Below are positions 9,163 to 18,307 of a stretch of DNA of 64,000 bases, piece after piece. Position 1 is the first letter of the stretch. Every line of letters begins with the position of its first letter. Source of the DNA: Alphaproteobacteria bacterium GWF2_58_20 (GTDB taxonomy: Bacteria; Pseudomonadota; Alphaproteobacteria; UBA1247). Below the pieces are notes generated by a model. It ran no database searches. It was not told the origin of the DNA and was given only the letters and a program-made list of their open reading frames with translations. Both the position numbers and the translations under genes were made by a program. Location: assembly GCA_001768735.1 (NCBI GenBank), contig MEMB01000003.1, positions 22,150-86,149 of the forward strand, in the 5' to 3' direction.

Positions 9163-9248
9163 TTTTGCAAAAGAACGGTCTTGTTTTGTTTTAACAGAAA
9201 CAGCCTTCCCGCTATTTTTGATCGGGTTTGGCGGAACACAAGGACAAC

Positions 9249-10430
9249 TTAAGGTTTTGGCACAAGGCTTGTAGAGAGCCTTCTTGCTGCTGTCGGTTCA
9301 AGTTTTTGCCATATCCGTGAAGGTTCCACCTCAAATACGCAACAAAGGGAATCCGCGCACTGGTTCAGGAAGGCAATGGAATCAATGCATGTCTTGCGAT
9401 CATACTCCTTCACGCGACACACGGTTGTTGTCTGCTGTTTTGTGGCTTCAGCGGCAATTTTGACGGCCACAGACAACACATTCATGCGGTGATGCAGGTC
9501 ATCTGCGCTGATTTTATGCCGGTTGAACGATACGTTAATGAACTCTACCAGCCTGTTTTCACTGAAATTTCGAAAATCCGCTCCAACAGCTTCGATTTCG
9601 GTAAGGGTTTTGCGCAGAATGGACCCATGGGCATAAGCGGCATTCCCTTCCGTTAGGTGGATTCCCGCATAAAATCCTCTCAGAAGACCAAGATCGCGCT
9701 GGGCAATACGCAGGCGCGCCGCCGACACATTTCCTGTATCCCGCATGATTCCCGCAATGGCCGCCATGTCGGCGCGAAGCTCGAAATTGGCTTTCTGCTC
9801 AACCGGAGGAGATATGAACCCCTGAACACTTTTATCCTGGGTACAGTGGCCATGGACCTCATGATAAAAACGCATCAAATCGGTTTCTTCGTGAGAAAAA
9901 AGTCCCGGGCGCATTTTTTCCGGCAAGCCAAAAAAATGCCGCGCCCCGATCACATCCGCCATTGGAGGTGGAAAAACAACAGCCAGTTTATCCCTGCCAT
10001 TGACATGGAGATAACTCATGCAATGCCCGCCATGGCGACCATTCCACATGGTCTGGATATCTTCGGCATCCTCGATGATTCTGGAAAAAAACGAGCGAAT
10101 TTCCTCATCCTTCAGGCTGGCATACAGGAATGTTGCCAATGTTTTCTGCAGGGTTTTCCTGTCCTTGAGATCCTGTCCCCGGTCAATGATGATTATGGCG
10201 CCACCTTGGCGAAACTCCTGAACTTTTCTGCGAAACACTTCAACCATCGACGAATGCCTTTTCATGACATCTCCTTCGGAAATGCCGACGGATTCTGCAA
10301 ATTGCATGATGCGTTCGTCTTCGTTGGCAGGAACAACCTTGCGCGCACCGGAAAGCATCCTCTGTGCAGCAGAGAACAGGTTGAGGTTCCCGCGCGCATT
10401 CATTGCATTGTCGTCATCCATCATTTCCAT
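9249..10430 (-). CDS. Unrecognised protein with a His/Glu-rich motif
   Basis: About 393 residues from the ATG at 10430, chosen because GAGAGGG lies just upstream; an in-frame ATG at 10460 is possible. I do not recognise a family. The sequence is soluble and largely helical, with no signal peptide. A segment near residue 205 reads FYHEVHGH, followed about 30 residues later by FELRADMAAI, an arrangement reminiscent of metallopeptidase active sites (His/Glu helix plus a downstream acidic helix), but the spacing is HExHxH rather than the classical HExxH. A basic stretch DVMKRHSSMVEVFRRK is near residue 55. It is transcribed away from the hyf-like operon, separated by an AT-rich divergent region. 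Confidence 0.55.
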   Translation of the reverse strand: MEMMDDDNAMNARGNLNLFSAAQRMLSGARKVVPANEDERIMQFAESVGISEGDVMKRHSSMVEVFRRKVQEFRQGGAIIIIDRGQDLKDRKTLQKTLATFLYASLKDEEIRSFFSRIIEDAEDIQTMWNGRHGGHCMSYLHVNGRDKLAVVFPPPMADVIGARHFFGLPEKMRPGLFSHEETDLMRFYHEVHGHCTQDKSVQGFISPPVEQKANFELRADMAAIAGIMRDTGNVSAARLRIAQRDLGLLRGFYAGIHLTEGNAAYAHGSILRKTLTEIEAVGADFRNFSENRLVEFINVSFNRHKISADDLHHRMNVLSVAVKIAAEATKQQTTTVCRVKEYDRKTCIDSIAFLNQCADSLCCVFEVEPSRIWQKLEPTAARRLSTSLVPKP

Positions 10431-10800
10431 AAAACCCTCTCGCGAAAAACGGATCCGCATATCCTACGCCGGTCCATGCAAAGCACAATGCACAGAAATG
10501 CATGGCTGGCCTGTGTTTTTTGCAGGCCTTTTTTAATAAAGGAAAGAAAAAAGGCGCATGCACAAAAGGCGGGAAAAAACCGGAAATTCCTATTATATTA
10601 TAAGAAAAAACAACAGACTTTTTCCCTTGGAAATATAGCGCACACCTTTCACCTTGCTTGCTTTTTATTTGAATCCGCGACAATAGAAATAAATCATATA
10701 AAAAATTTTCCTGATTTTCTTGCCTTGTTTCAGGGAGAGGTATATAGCCAAGGTTACCTCATCACCACAATCCCCTCAGGGAGCCGTTTTTCGGCTTTGG

Positions 10801-12804
10801 ATGGTCATGCACCTTTTTGCGATCCTGTTCCTTGTCTTTCTGCTCGCGACAATTTCGGTTGCCGCGCTTGTCCCAAAATGGCAGCGCGCGATTGCGCCCT
10901 TTTCACTGGCCACATCCGCCACCGTTTTCTTCTGGATGATCGCATTCCTCATCAAGGATGCCGCTCCCCAGGAAATATCGTTTCCCTTGGGAATCCCAAG
11001 CATCGGCATGCATTTCGGCCTGGATGGCCTCTCGGCCTTTTTCCTCATGATCCTCGGTCTTTCAGGAACGGTTGTCAGCATCTACGCCCTGAGCTATTTC
11101 CCTCATGAGAAGGAACCGGGCCGTATCCTGCCTTTTTTCCCGGCCTTCATCGGCGCGATGATGCTGGTTCCTCTTGCACGGGACGCCTTCACTTTCCTTC
11201 TGGCATGGGAGGCCATGTCCATCCTGTCCTGGGCGCTTGTCATGGCACACCACAAGGAACATGGAACACAGCACGCAGGTTATGTTTACCTGCTGATGGC
11301 CTCTTTTGGCACCTTCTGCCTCATTGGTGCCTTCGCCTTGCTCACAGCCGCAAGCGGAGGACTTTCCTTCAGTGCGATGCAGGGGGCAAAGCTTTCCTTC
11401 GGTACGGCCAGCGCCGTGCTTGTCCTGGCCCTCGCCGGAGCAGGTTCCAAGGCCGGCATTGTTCCGCTGCATGTCTGGCTGCCACTGGCGCATCCTGCAG
11501 CCCCCAGCCCTGTTTCCGCACTGATGAGCGGCGTCATGACCAAAGTGGCCATTTACGGATTCCTGCGGATTGCCTTCGGTTTGCTTGGCGCATCCATCTG
11601 GCAGTGGGGCGCCCTGGTTCTGGTGATCGGCGCAATAACGGCCGTTCTCGGCGTCCTGCAGGCCATGCTACAGAACGACCTCAAAAAACTGCTTGCATAC
11701 TCAACGGTGGAAAATGTGGGGCTCATTTTCGTCGGTATCGGCCTCTCCATGACATTCCACGCATCAGGCATGGAAATGGCGGCAACACTTGCCATGACGG
11801 CAGCTCTCCTGCACGCCTTCAACCACTCCCTGTTCAAAAGCCTGCTCTTCCTTGGAGCTGGGCGTGTACTGGCCGCAACCGGCACCCGCGACCTTGACAA
11901 ACTAGGGGGGCTCATGCGAGGCATGCCGCTGACCGCCTGGACATTTCTCATTGGCGCCATGGCCATTTCCGCCTTGCCTCCGCTCAACGGATTCGTATCG
12001 GAATGGCTCCTGTTGCAGTCGCTGCTCATGGGCCCCGCGCTGCCACAAGCCCTCATGAAAATCCTCCTGCCCATTACCATTGTCTCCGTGGCCCTGGCCG
12101 CAGCCCTGGCCGCAGCCACTTTCATCAAAGCCTTTGGCATCACTTTTCTGGGACGGGCGCGCAGTCCGGAAGCCGCAGCAGCAAAGGAATTCAAATCACC
12201 GGAAACAACCGCCATGTTCCTTCTCGCCGGACTTTGCATTCTTATCGGCATCATTCCCCAAGCGGTCCTCAGCCTCATCTCCCCCGCCGTTTCCCATATG
12301 ACGGGGGCGACCATACAGCACTTTGCAGTCTCCAACCTGCTCTTCCTTGTGCCAAAGGCAGCAGGTTCCGTTTCCTATAGCGGGATCATCCTTCTCCTGC
12401 TGCTTGGGCTTGGAGGTGTTGCTGCCTTTGCCCTCCTGAGGATACTGGCGTCAAACAAAACCCGTATCTCCCCCATATGGGACTGCGGAACACCGGATAA
12501 CGACACCCTGGCCCAATACACGGCAGGCAGCTTTGCCCAGCCCATTCGCCGCGGCATCGCAGCTCCTCTTTTTGATGTCAGAGAAATGGTTGACATGCCG
12601 CCACCATCCGACATGGGGACAGCCCATTTTCATCTCCACATGCAAGACCTCATCTGGAACCGCATGTATGCGCCAATTTCCCCCTTTATTCTGGGGCTGG
12701 CTGATCGTCTCAACAAAATGCAGCATCGGCCGACCCGCCATTACCTGATGTTCATGTTCACGACCCTGATCATCCTTCTTGCGGGGATTGTCCTATGGAA
12801 ATAA
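10801..12804 (+). CDS. hyfB: Ehr/hydrogenase-4 type antiporter-like membrane subunit B
   Basis: A 667-residue integral membrane protein of the NuoL/NuoM/MrpA antiporter superfamily, closest in context to HyfB. It contains the proton-conducting core near 120-420 (for example DAFTFLLAWEAMSILSW, GAGSKAGIVPLHVWLPLAHPAAPSPVSALMSG in two overlapping parts, and LLHAFNHSLFKSLLFLGAG), including the conserved Glu and Lys of these pumps, and about 16 predicted helices. The start is uncertain: an upstream TTG at 10720 adds 27 non-hydrophobic residues, so I chose the ATG at 10801 (10807 also possible). It is the first gene of a tight six-gene operon, and its stop overlaps the next start. Its role should be ion translocation coupled to the peripheral arm. 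Confidence 0.85.
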   Translation: MVMHLFAILFLVFLLATISVAALVPKWQRAIAPFSLATSATVFFWMIAFLIKDAAPQEISFPLGIPSIGMHFGLDGLSAFFLMILGLSGTVVSIYALSYFPHEKEPGRILPFFPAFIGAMMLVPLARDAFTFLLAWEAMSILSWALVMAHHKEHGTQHAGYVYLLMASFGTFCLIGAFALLTAASGGLSFSAMQGAKLSFGTASAVLVLALAGAGSKAGIVPLHVWLPLAHPAAPSPVSALMSGVMTKVAIYGFLRIAFGLLGASIWQWGALVLVIGAITAVLGVLQAMLQNDLKKLLAYSTVENVGLIFVGIGLSMTFHASGMEMAATLAMTAALLHAFNHSLFKSLLFLGAGRVLAATGTRDLDKLGGLMRGMPLTAWTFLIGAMAISALPPLNGFVSEWLLLQSLLMGPALPQALMKILLPITIVSVALAAALAAATFIKAFGITFLGRARSPEAAAAKEFKSPETTAMFLLAGLCILIGIIPQAVLSLISPAVSHMTGATIQHFAVSNLLFLVPKAAGSVSYSGIILLLLLGLGGVAAFALLRILASNKTRISPIWDCGTPDNDTLAQYTAGSFAQPIRRGIAAPLFDVREMVDMPPPSDMGTAHFHLHMQDLIWNRMYAPISPFILGLADRLNKMQHRPTRHYLMFMFTTLIILLAGIVLWK

Positions 12805-13742
12805 GCATTCTCTCCATTACCCTGAAAACATTGTTGCAAGTGCTGCAGGCTTTCCTTGTATTGGCCGTCGCGCCCCTCCTGACAGGATGGGTGCGCATGG
12901 TCAAGGCCCGGATGCTTGGACGCACGGCCCCATCGCTTTTCCAACCATGGCGTGACATCTTTCGCCTGCTGCGCAAGGAAACCATTGTCGCCCCTTCCGC
13001 ATCAAGGCTGTTCACAATGGCTCCCACCATCATCTTTGTGACCACCTGGATTGCAGCATCCCTGGTGCCGACAGTCATGGTGAAGCTGCCGCTGGCCCCT
13101 GTCGCCGACATCATCGCCCTGATCGGACTTCTTGGTCTTTCAAGATTTTTTCTCGTTCTGGCAGGCCTTGACATCGGAACAAGCTTCGGTGGCCTTGGTG
13201 CCAGCCGCGAGGCCTTCATCTCATCCCTTGCCGAGCCTGCGATGATGCTGGTCATCTTCGCTCTCGCAACCCTTGCGGGCAGTACGGATCTCCCGACCAT
13301 CGCCACCTATATGGCAGGCAGTGGCGGCATGAGGCTGTCGCTGCTTTTCGCCTTCATCGCCTTCCTGATGGTGGCCGTTGCTGAAAACGCCAGGATTCCC
13401 GTGGACAATCCAACAACACATCTTGAACTCACCATGGTGCATGAAGCCATGATCCTTGAATATTCCGGGCACCACCTCGCCCTCATCGAACTGGCAGCCG
13501 CGCTGAAATTGCTGCTTTACATCGGTCTTGCCGCCTGCCTGTTCCTGCCATGGGGCATGGCCCTGCCGGGCCAAGCGTTTCCTTATGGATTTGCCGCATG
13601 GGGAGCCAAACTGCTTCTTGGAGGGGCCGCATTGGCCGCACTTGAAACAGGACGGGCCAAAATGCGCGTCTTCCGTGTTCCGGAATTCCTTGGTGGCGCC
13701 CTTCTTCTTGCCTTCATCGGCCTTCTGCTGGCGGGAGTGTGA
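12795..13742 (+). CDS. hyfC: NuoH/HyfC-like membrane subunit
   Basis: A 315-residue membrane protein of the NuoH/HycD/HyfC family, which anchors the peripheral arm and forms the quinone-site or hydrogenase interface. Family landmarks are GWVRMVKARMLGRTAPSLFQPWRDIFRLLRKE at the N-terminus (given here only as position about 24-55), AFIALFLMVAVAENARIPVDNP-like text near 190-210 with the acidic loop, and THLELTMVHEAMILEYSG near 212. It begins 10 bases before the hyfB stop, so translation is probably coupled. Eight hydrophobic segments are seen, as expected. Confidence 0.85.
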   Translation: MEISILSITLKTLLQVLQAFLVLAVAPLLTGWVRMVKARMLGRTAPSLFQPWRDIFRLLRKETIVAPSASRLFTMAPTIIFVTTWIAASLVPTVMVKLPLAPVADIIALIGLLGLSRFFLVLAGLDIGTSFGGLGASREAFISSLAEPAMMLVIFALATLAGSTDLPTIATYMAGSGGMRLSLLFAFIAFLMVAVAENARIPVDNPTTHLELTMVHEAMILEYSGHHLALIELAAALKLLLYIGLAACLFLPWGMALPGQAFPYGFAAWGAKLLLGGAALAALETGRAKMRVFRVPEFLGGALLLAFIGLLLAGV

Positions 13743-13744
13743 TC

Positions 13745-14410
13745 ATGAACGGATTTGAAAACGACATGGCTCATACGCTTTCGGGCGTGATGCTGCTCAT
13801 GAGTTTCCTCCTGCTTTACCAGCGCCGAATCCCCGGCCTCATCCACGCCTTTGCAATCCAGGCCGCATTGCTTGGCATTGCCGTTTCATGGCAGGCGGTC
13901 ATGCAAGGAGAGCCGCACCTTTTCATCACGGCGCTCATCGTCCTGCTGTTCAAGGCAGCCTTCATTCCAATCGCCCTCCTGAAACTCATCCAGCGCCTGT
14001 CTGTACCGCAAGCGGTCGAACCGGTCATGGCCATCGGCCGCACCATGCTCTTCGGCATTATCCTTTGCGGGCTTTCACTGGCCGTGATGCAGTCATCCCC
14101 GCAGGCATCCGCCCTGATCGTGAACGAGAAGCTCGCGATGGCCCTGGCTATCGTTCTTCTGGGATTCCTCATCATGATCGCGCGACAGAATGCGGTGGCA
14201 CAGGTCATCGGATTCATGTCGATCGAAAACGGACTTGTCCTTGCCGCCGTAGAGGCAAAGGGCATGCCGCTCATTGTGGAAATCAGTGTGGCATTTTCTG
14301 TTCTGGTGGCTCTTGCCGTATTCGGCCTCTTCATGTTCCACATCAAGGACAGGTTCGACACACTCGATACGGCAAGCCTGGAAAACGTCCGCGGAGAGGA
14401 ACTCCCATGA
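13745..14410 (+). CDS. hyfE: HyfE-like membrane subunit (NuoK-related)
   Basis: A 221-residue, highly hydrophobic protein matching HyfE, whose N-terminal part is related to NuoK. The segment IARQNAVAQVIGFMSIENGLVLAA (about 142-165) is the most characteristic, with the Glu of the IENGL motif that is equivalent to the membrane-embedded Glu of NuoK. The ATG at 13745 has GGGAG seven bases upstream; a GTG at 13739 is an alternative. The gene follows hyfC by two bases and overlaps hyfF by four (ATGA). Confidence 0.8.
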   Translation: MNGFENDMAHTLSGVMLLMSFLLLYQRRIPGLIHAFAIQAALLGIAVSWQAVMQGEPHLFITALIVLLFKAAFIPIALLKLIQRLSVPQAVEPVMAIGRTMLFGIILCGLSLAVMQSSPQASALIVNEKLAMALAIVLLGFLIMIARQNAVAQVIGFMSIENGLVLAAVEAKGMPLIVEISVAFSVLVALAVFGLFMFHIKDRFDTLDTASLENVRGEELP

Positions 14411-15861
14411 ACATCGGCATGATCAACCTTGTCCTGCTGCTTTCCCTGCCCATTGTCGCCGGTCTTTTCCTTGCCGCCATCCACAAGCCGGGCATTGCCC
14501 TGAAACTGCATGCGGGCTTTGCATTCACCGAGTTCCTGGCAGCCCTTGGCCTTGCCTTTTCGCGTCCGGAACCAACCCGGCTGTTCATGGTTGACGGGTT
14601 TACCCTTTGCCTGGTGCCGCTAACAGCTTTCATCCTGTTCACCACAGCATGGTTCAGCCACGGCTATCTGGCGCACGACATCGACACAGGCAAGATCCAG
14701 GCACGGCACCTGCGCCTGTGGCATGTCCTGTTCCAGTCCATGGCCCTGTCCATGTATGCCGCGCTTGTGTCCAACAACATCGGCGTGATGTGGGTGGCGG
14801 TGGAAATGGCCACGCTGGCGACCGTCATCCTCGTGGGGTTTTATCGCACACATGCGGCGCTTGAGGCAGCGTGGAAATACTTCCTGCTCGGCAGCGTGGG
14901 CATTGCGCTCGCGCTTTTTGGCACCATCCTCCTTTATTTTGCTGCCGAGCCCCTTCTCGGTCAGGGAATGAATGCCATGACGTGGAGCCGTATCCGTGAA
15001 GTTTCCAGCCAGATGGATCCGCGCCTGTTGCGCCTTGCCTTTGTTTTCCTGCTGGTGGGTTATGGCACGAAAATCGGCTTCTTTCCCCTGCACGCGTGGT
15101 TGCCGGATGCCCATGCCGAAGCGCCAAGTCCCATGTCGGCAGCCTTGTCCGGCCTGCTGCTCAACATCGCATTTTTTGCCCTTCTGCGCGGAAAGATGGT
15201 GCTTGCTGGCAACGTCGCCGCAGGCATGGCTTCTTCGCTTCTCATCCTGTTTGGCCTGGTGTCCCTCATCATCGCAGCCCTCATGCTATTGCGCCGCCAC
15301 GACCTCAAACGCCTGCTCGCCTGGTCGTCCATTGAGCACATGGGCATCATGGGTGTTGCTTTCGGCATTGGCGGACCGCTGGGGAGTTTTGCCGGCCTTC
15401 TGCACATGATCGTCCACAGCTTGGTAAAATCGGGACTGTTCTTTGCTGCCGGGCAGACCATCCAGACCCTTGGAACGCAAAAAATATCAAAAATCCGCGG
15501 GCTTTCCGCCAGCCATCCCCGGCTTGCCATTCTTTTCGGCCTCGCCTTCCTCGCAGCTGCGGGACTGCCCCCCTTTGGACTTTTCACGAGCGAAATCACT
15601 CTCCTGGTTGCAGCGACAGGAAAATCGGCCTGGCTGGGCCTTGCCCTTGCGGCCGGGCTCCTGATTGCCTTTGCCGCCATCATTCTCAAGCTGAGCGGCA
15701 TGCTGTTCGGAGAACCTGTGGAAAACCCGCCTCCCACACATCCTGTAGCCATTTCCTCCGTTCCACTCGCCCTGCATCTGGCGATTGCGGCAATTCTTGG
15801 TCTTTTCGTGCCGGGAATGTTGTGGGGTTTCATGCGTGATGCAATAGCCATGCTGGGGTAA
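14407..15861 (+). CDS. hyfF: HyfF-like antiporter-type membrane subunit
   Basis: A 484-residue second antiporter-like subunit (NuoM/NuoN superfamily), overlapping hyfE through ATGA. It carries GTKIGFFPLHAWLPDAHAEA near 225 and LKRLLAWSSIEHMGIMG near 305, as well as HMIVHSLVKSGLFFAAGQ near 340, the regions that hold the channel Lys and His residues. About 14 hydrophobic helices are apparent. The presence of two antiporter-like subunits (this and HyfB) is the HyfBCEFGI layout, which lacks HyfD and the ferredoxin subunits HyfA and HyfH. Confidence 0.85.
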   Translation: MNIGMINLVLLLSLPIVAGLFLAAIHKPGIALKLHAGFAFTEFLAALGLAFSRPEPTRLFMVDGFTLCLVPLTAFILFTTAWFSHGYLAHDIDTGKIQARHLRLWHVLFQSMALSMYAALVSNNIGVMWVAVEMATLATVILVGFYRTHAALEAAWKYFLLGSVGIALALFGTILLYFAAEPLLGQGMNAMTWSRIREVSSQMDPRLLRLAFVFLLVGYGTKIGFFPLHAWLPDAHAEAPSPMSAALSGLLLNIAFFALLRGKMVLAGNVAAGMASSLLILFGLVSLIIAALMLLRRHDLKRLLAWSSIEHMGIMGVAFGIGGPLGSFAGLLHMIVHSLVKSGLFFAAGQTIQTLGTQKISKIRGLSASHPRLAILFGLAFLAAAGLPPFGLFTSEITLLVAATGKSAWLGLALAAGLLIAFAAIILKLSGMLFGEPVENPPPTHPVAISSVPLALHLAIAAILGLFVPGMLWGFMRDAIAMLG

Positions 15862-15865
15862 TGTG

Positions 15866-17380
15866 ATGACTTCATTGAAAGACATTCTTGCCAAGGGCAA
15901 AGAGGTTCAGACAGGCAGGGTTTTCCCGCGCGCCGTTTTCGGAGCAGAAAACCACGACCTGCCGGAGACGATGGCTCAGGGAGAACTCGACCTCCTGGGA
16001 CTCTGGGGCGATGATGGCTGCGTGCATGCGGCCATGTTTGACCGCAGGGACAGGATGACTGGCATCGTCACGATCGAGGCCGCCAAAGGTCATTTTCCTT
16101 CCTTTGGCCTTCATTTTCCCGCAGCCGTGCGTATGGAGCGTACCATTACAGACCTTTTTGGTCTGGTTCCGGATGGCGCCCAGGACACCCGCCGCTGGCT
16201 TGATCATGGACAGTGGAATGTTTCCACGCCCCTGGGACAGCAGATCTCCGCCCCCCCTTGCGAAACCTATGCCTTCCTGCCGGTGGAAGGGGAAAGCCTG
16301 CACCGGGTTCTGGTGGGGCCTGTGCATGCAGGCATCATTGAACCTGGCTATTTCCGTTTCCATGCCAGCGGAGAAACCATTGTCCGCCTGGAAGAGCGGC
16401 TGGGATATGTCCACAAGGGCATTGAAGCCTTGTTGCAGGGCGCAGATGTGGAAACAGGGGCAAAACTTGTCGCCCGCGTCTCCGGCGACAGCACGGTGGC
16501 CTATTCCACAGCCTATGCACGTGCAATCGAGACGGCACTGGGGATCGACCTGCCGCCGCGGGCACATTTCCTGCGCGGAATCATGACGGAACTTGAACGC
16601 GTGGCCAACCATATGGGCGACATCGGAGCCATTTGCAACGATGGCGCGTTTGCCATGATGCTGGCCGAATGCAGTGTCCTGCGCGAAAAAGTTGCCCGCA
16701 CGGCATTTGAATGTTTTGGCCATCGCATGATGATGGACAAGGTGGTTCCTGGCGGCGTGGCAACCAACCTTGATGCCTCAGGCATTTCCTGTCTGCGCAC
16801 GCTGGTTGCCGAAATCACCCCGGAATTTGCCAGCTTGATGGAGCTTTACGACAGCGAAGCCTCGATACTCGACCGCACAGAAACGACAGGGATCCTCTCG
16901 CCGGAACTTGCAGCGGCATTTGCCGCGCCCGGCCATGTTGGCCGTGCATCCGGACGTAATTTTGATTCACGCCGCGATTGCCCGCATGAACCATATTCGA
17001 TGCTTCCCGCCTTTGACATCCCGGTTCTCAAGGCAGGGGATGTGGATGCGCGCCTACGCATTCGTGCCCTTGAAATTCCCAAGAGCCTTGGATTGATCAT
17101 CCGCATGCTCGACCACCTGCCGGATGGGGCACCTTTCCGTTCCATGAATGCCGCTACGGGCCAGATTTGTGAAGGATTGGGCATCACCGAATCTTTCCGC
17201 GGGAATGTGCTGGTATGGCTACGTCTTTCCGCCGAAGGAACGATTGAAAGATGTCATCCCCATGATCCGTCATGGATCCAGTGGCCTCTTCTGGAAGATG
17301 TCATCCGAGGCAACATCATCGCTGACTTTCCCTTATGTAACAAATCCTTCAACTGTTCCTATTCGGGGCATGACCTATGA
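15866..17380 (+). CDS. hyfG: Ehr large subunit (NuoCD/HyfG-like) without NiFe ligands
   Basis: A 504-residue fusion of a NuoC-like domain (about 1-120, with RTITDLFGLVPDGAQDTRRW) and a NuoD/hydrogenase large-subunit domain (about 150-504). In group 4 hydrogenases the NiFe site needs an N-terminal RxCGxC and a C-terminal DPCxxC. Here the first reads RVSGDS (both Cys lost), and the C-terminal motif reads NKSFNCSYSGHDL, retaining only one Cys. The protein therefore cannot hold a standard NiFe centre and resembles complex I and Ehr subunits. Start ATG 15866 has GGGG upstream, with GTG 15863 as alternative. No hyp maturation genes are in the window, consistent with this reading. Confidence 0.85.
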   Translation: MTSLKDILAKGKEVQTGRVFPRAVFGAENHDLPETMAQGELDLLGLWGDDGCVHAAMFDRRDRMTGIVTIEAAKGHFPSFGLHFPAAVRMERTITDLFGLVPDGAQDTRRWLDHGQWNVSTPLGQQISAPPCETYAFLPVEGESLHRVLVGPVHAGIIEPGYFRFHASGETIVRLEERLGYVHKGIEALLQGADVETGAKLVARVSGDSTVAYSTAYARAIETALGIDLPPRAHFLRGIMTELERVANHMGDIGAICNDGAFAMMLAECSVLREKVARTAFECFGHRMMMDKVVPGGVATNLDASGISCLRTLVAEITPEFASLMELYDSEASILDRTETTGILSPELAAAFAAPGHVGRASGRNFDSRRDCPHEPYSMLPAFDIPVLKAGDVDARLRIRALEIPKSLGLIIRMLDHLPDGAPFRSMNAATGQICEGLGITESFRGNVLVWLRLSAEGTIERCHPHDPSWIQWPLLEDVIRGNIIADFPLCNKSFNCSYSGHDL

Positions 17381-17910
17381 CCAGCAGATACCAAATCCGC
17401 AACCTCTCCCGCCGGACAAAGAGTGAAAATGGTTTTTCCGCCTCGGAAACCGCGCTTGCCGAACTGGCCGCAAGAGTAAATCAGGCCGCCAAGATGCAGC
17501 TGGGGCGCAGCCTTGCCATCCGACATGTGGACGCCGGATCGTGCAACGCCTGCGAGCTGGAAATCCATGCGCTGAACAACCCGTATTATGCACTGGAACG
17601 ATTTGGCCTGCATTTTGTGGCTTCGCCACGCCATGCCGACGTGCTGCTGGTCACCGGGTCGGTAACCGCCAACATGAAGATCGCTCTGGAGCGCACCTAT
17701 GCCGCCACGCCCGCGCCCAAATGGGTGGTGGCTGCGGGAGATTGTGCTTGCGGTTGCAGCCTGTTCCATGAAAACTATGCGGTTTCCGGCAGTGTGGACA
17801 AGGTGGTGCCGGTCGATCTGCACATCAAGGGATGCCCACCAAATCCAAAGGTCTTGCTCGAAGGCCTTCTTGCCCTGCTTGAGATCAATGCCCCATCCAA
17901 TGCTATATAG
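17377..17910 (+). CDS. hyfI: Ehr small subunit (NuoB/HyfI-like) with N2-type cluster ligands
   Basis: A 177-residue NuoB/HyfI-family protein overlapping hyfG by ATGA. The ligands for the proximal 4Fe-4S cluster are in place: CNACE near residue 49-53, the GDCACG segment near 125, and GCPPNP near 152. The protein is shorter than Escherichia coli HyfI at the C-terminus but complete for the core. Its intact cluster beside a large subunit without NiFe ligands suggests the complex still carries electrons to a different acceptor, possibly a quinone, or has a purely structural cluster. Last gene of the operon. Confidence 0.85.
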   Translation: MTSRYQIRNLSRRTKSENGFSASETALAELAARVNQAAKMQLGRSLAIRHVDAGSCNACELEIHALNNPYYALERFGLHFVASPRHADVLLVTGSVTANMKIALERTYAATPAPKWVVAAGDCACGCSLFHENYAVSGSVDKVVPVDLHIKGCPPNPKVLLEGLLALLEINAPSNAI

Positions 17911-17919
17911 GCTCAGGAC

Positions 17920-18063
17920 TCATGGATTGGGCTGGAAGATGTTTATATCCGCAATGTAAATGGCGGAAAAGAAGGTGGGGATGCAGAGATGGAAGCGCTT
18001 GACCGATCCAAAGGCGGACTAACGACCAAAATCCATACTGTTATCGATGGCCTCCGCACCCCG
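17920..18063 (+). pseudogene. IS5-family transposase fragment
   Basis: In one frame the sequence reads GGKEGGDAEMEALDRSKGGL then TTKIHTVIDGLRTP, the conserved middle of IS5-family transposases around the second catalytic region (usual form LGRSKGGLTTKIHxxxD). There is no start codon, and a stop follows at about 18078. The remaining part of the 397-base gap (17911-18307) shows no gene; its right end is AT-rich and must hold the promoter of the next gene. Confidence 0.6.
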
Positions 18064-18307
18064 GCACCACCACTGTAACTGCCCCGGATAAAACAGCCAC
18101 GGCCAACGGAATGGGAAATGGTCGTATAGTGGTTCTGCATGTTCACGATGTGGAATTCGACCACTTCACAGACCTCTGCCCCATTTTCCCCACGCACGCC
18201 CATCGCAAAAAACACTGGTATTCAATCTCTTTATTGATTACCATATCTTTGTATTCCTATTTGTTTTCTGGTTTTTCACCGACATTGAAAGTCAGGATTT
18301 ACGTCTC

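Noticed and set aside
10801..17910. Calling the operon a functional group 4 NiFe hydrogenase
   Set aside because: The large subunit lacks the required cysteine ligands, and no hydrogenase maturation or ferredoxin subunit genes are seen.
17911..18307. An intact insertion sequence after hyfI
   Set aside because: Only about 45 codons of a transposase are recognisable, with no start, no ends and a stop soon after.
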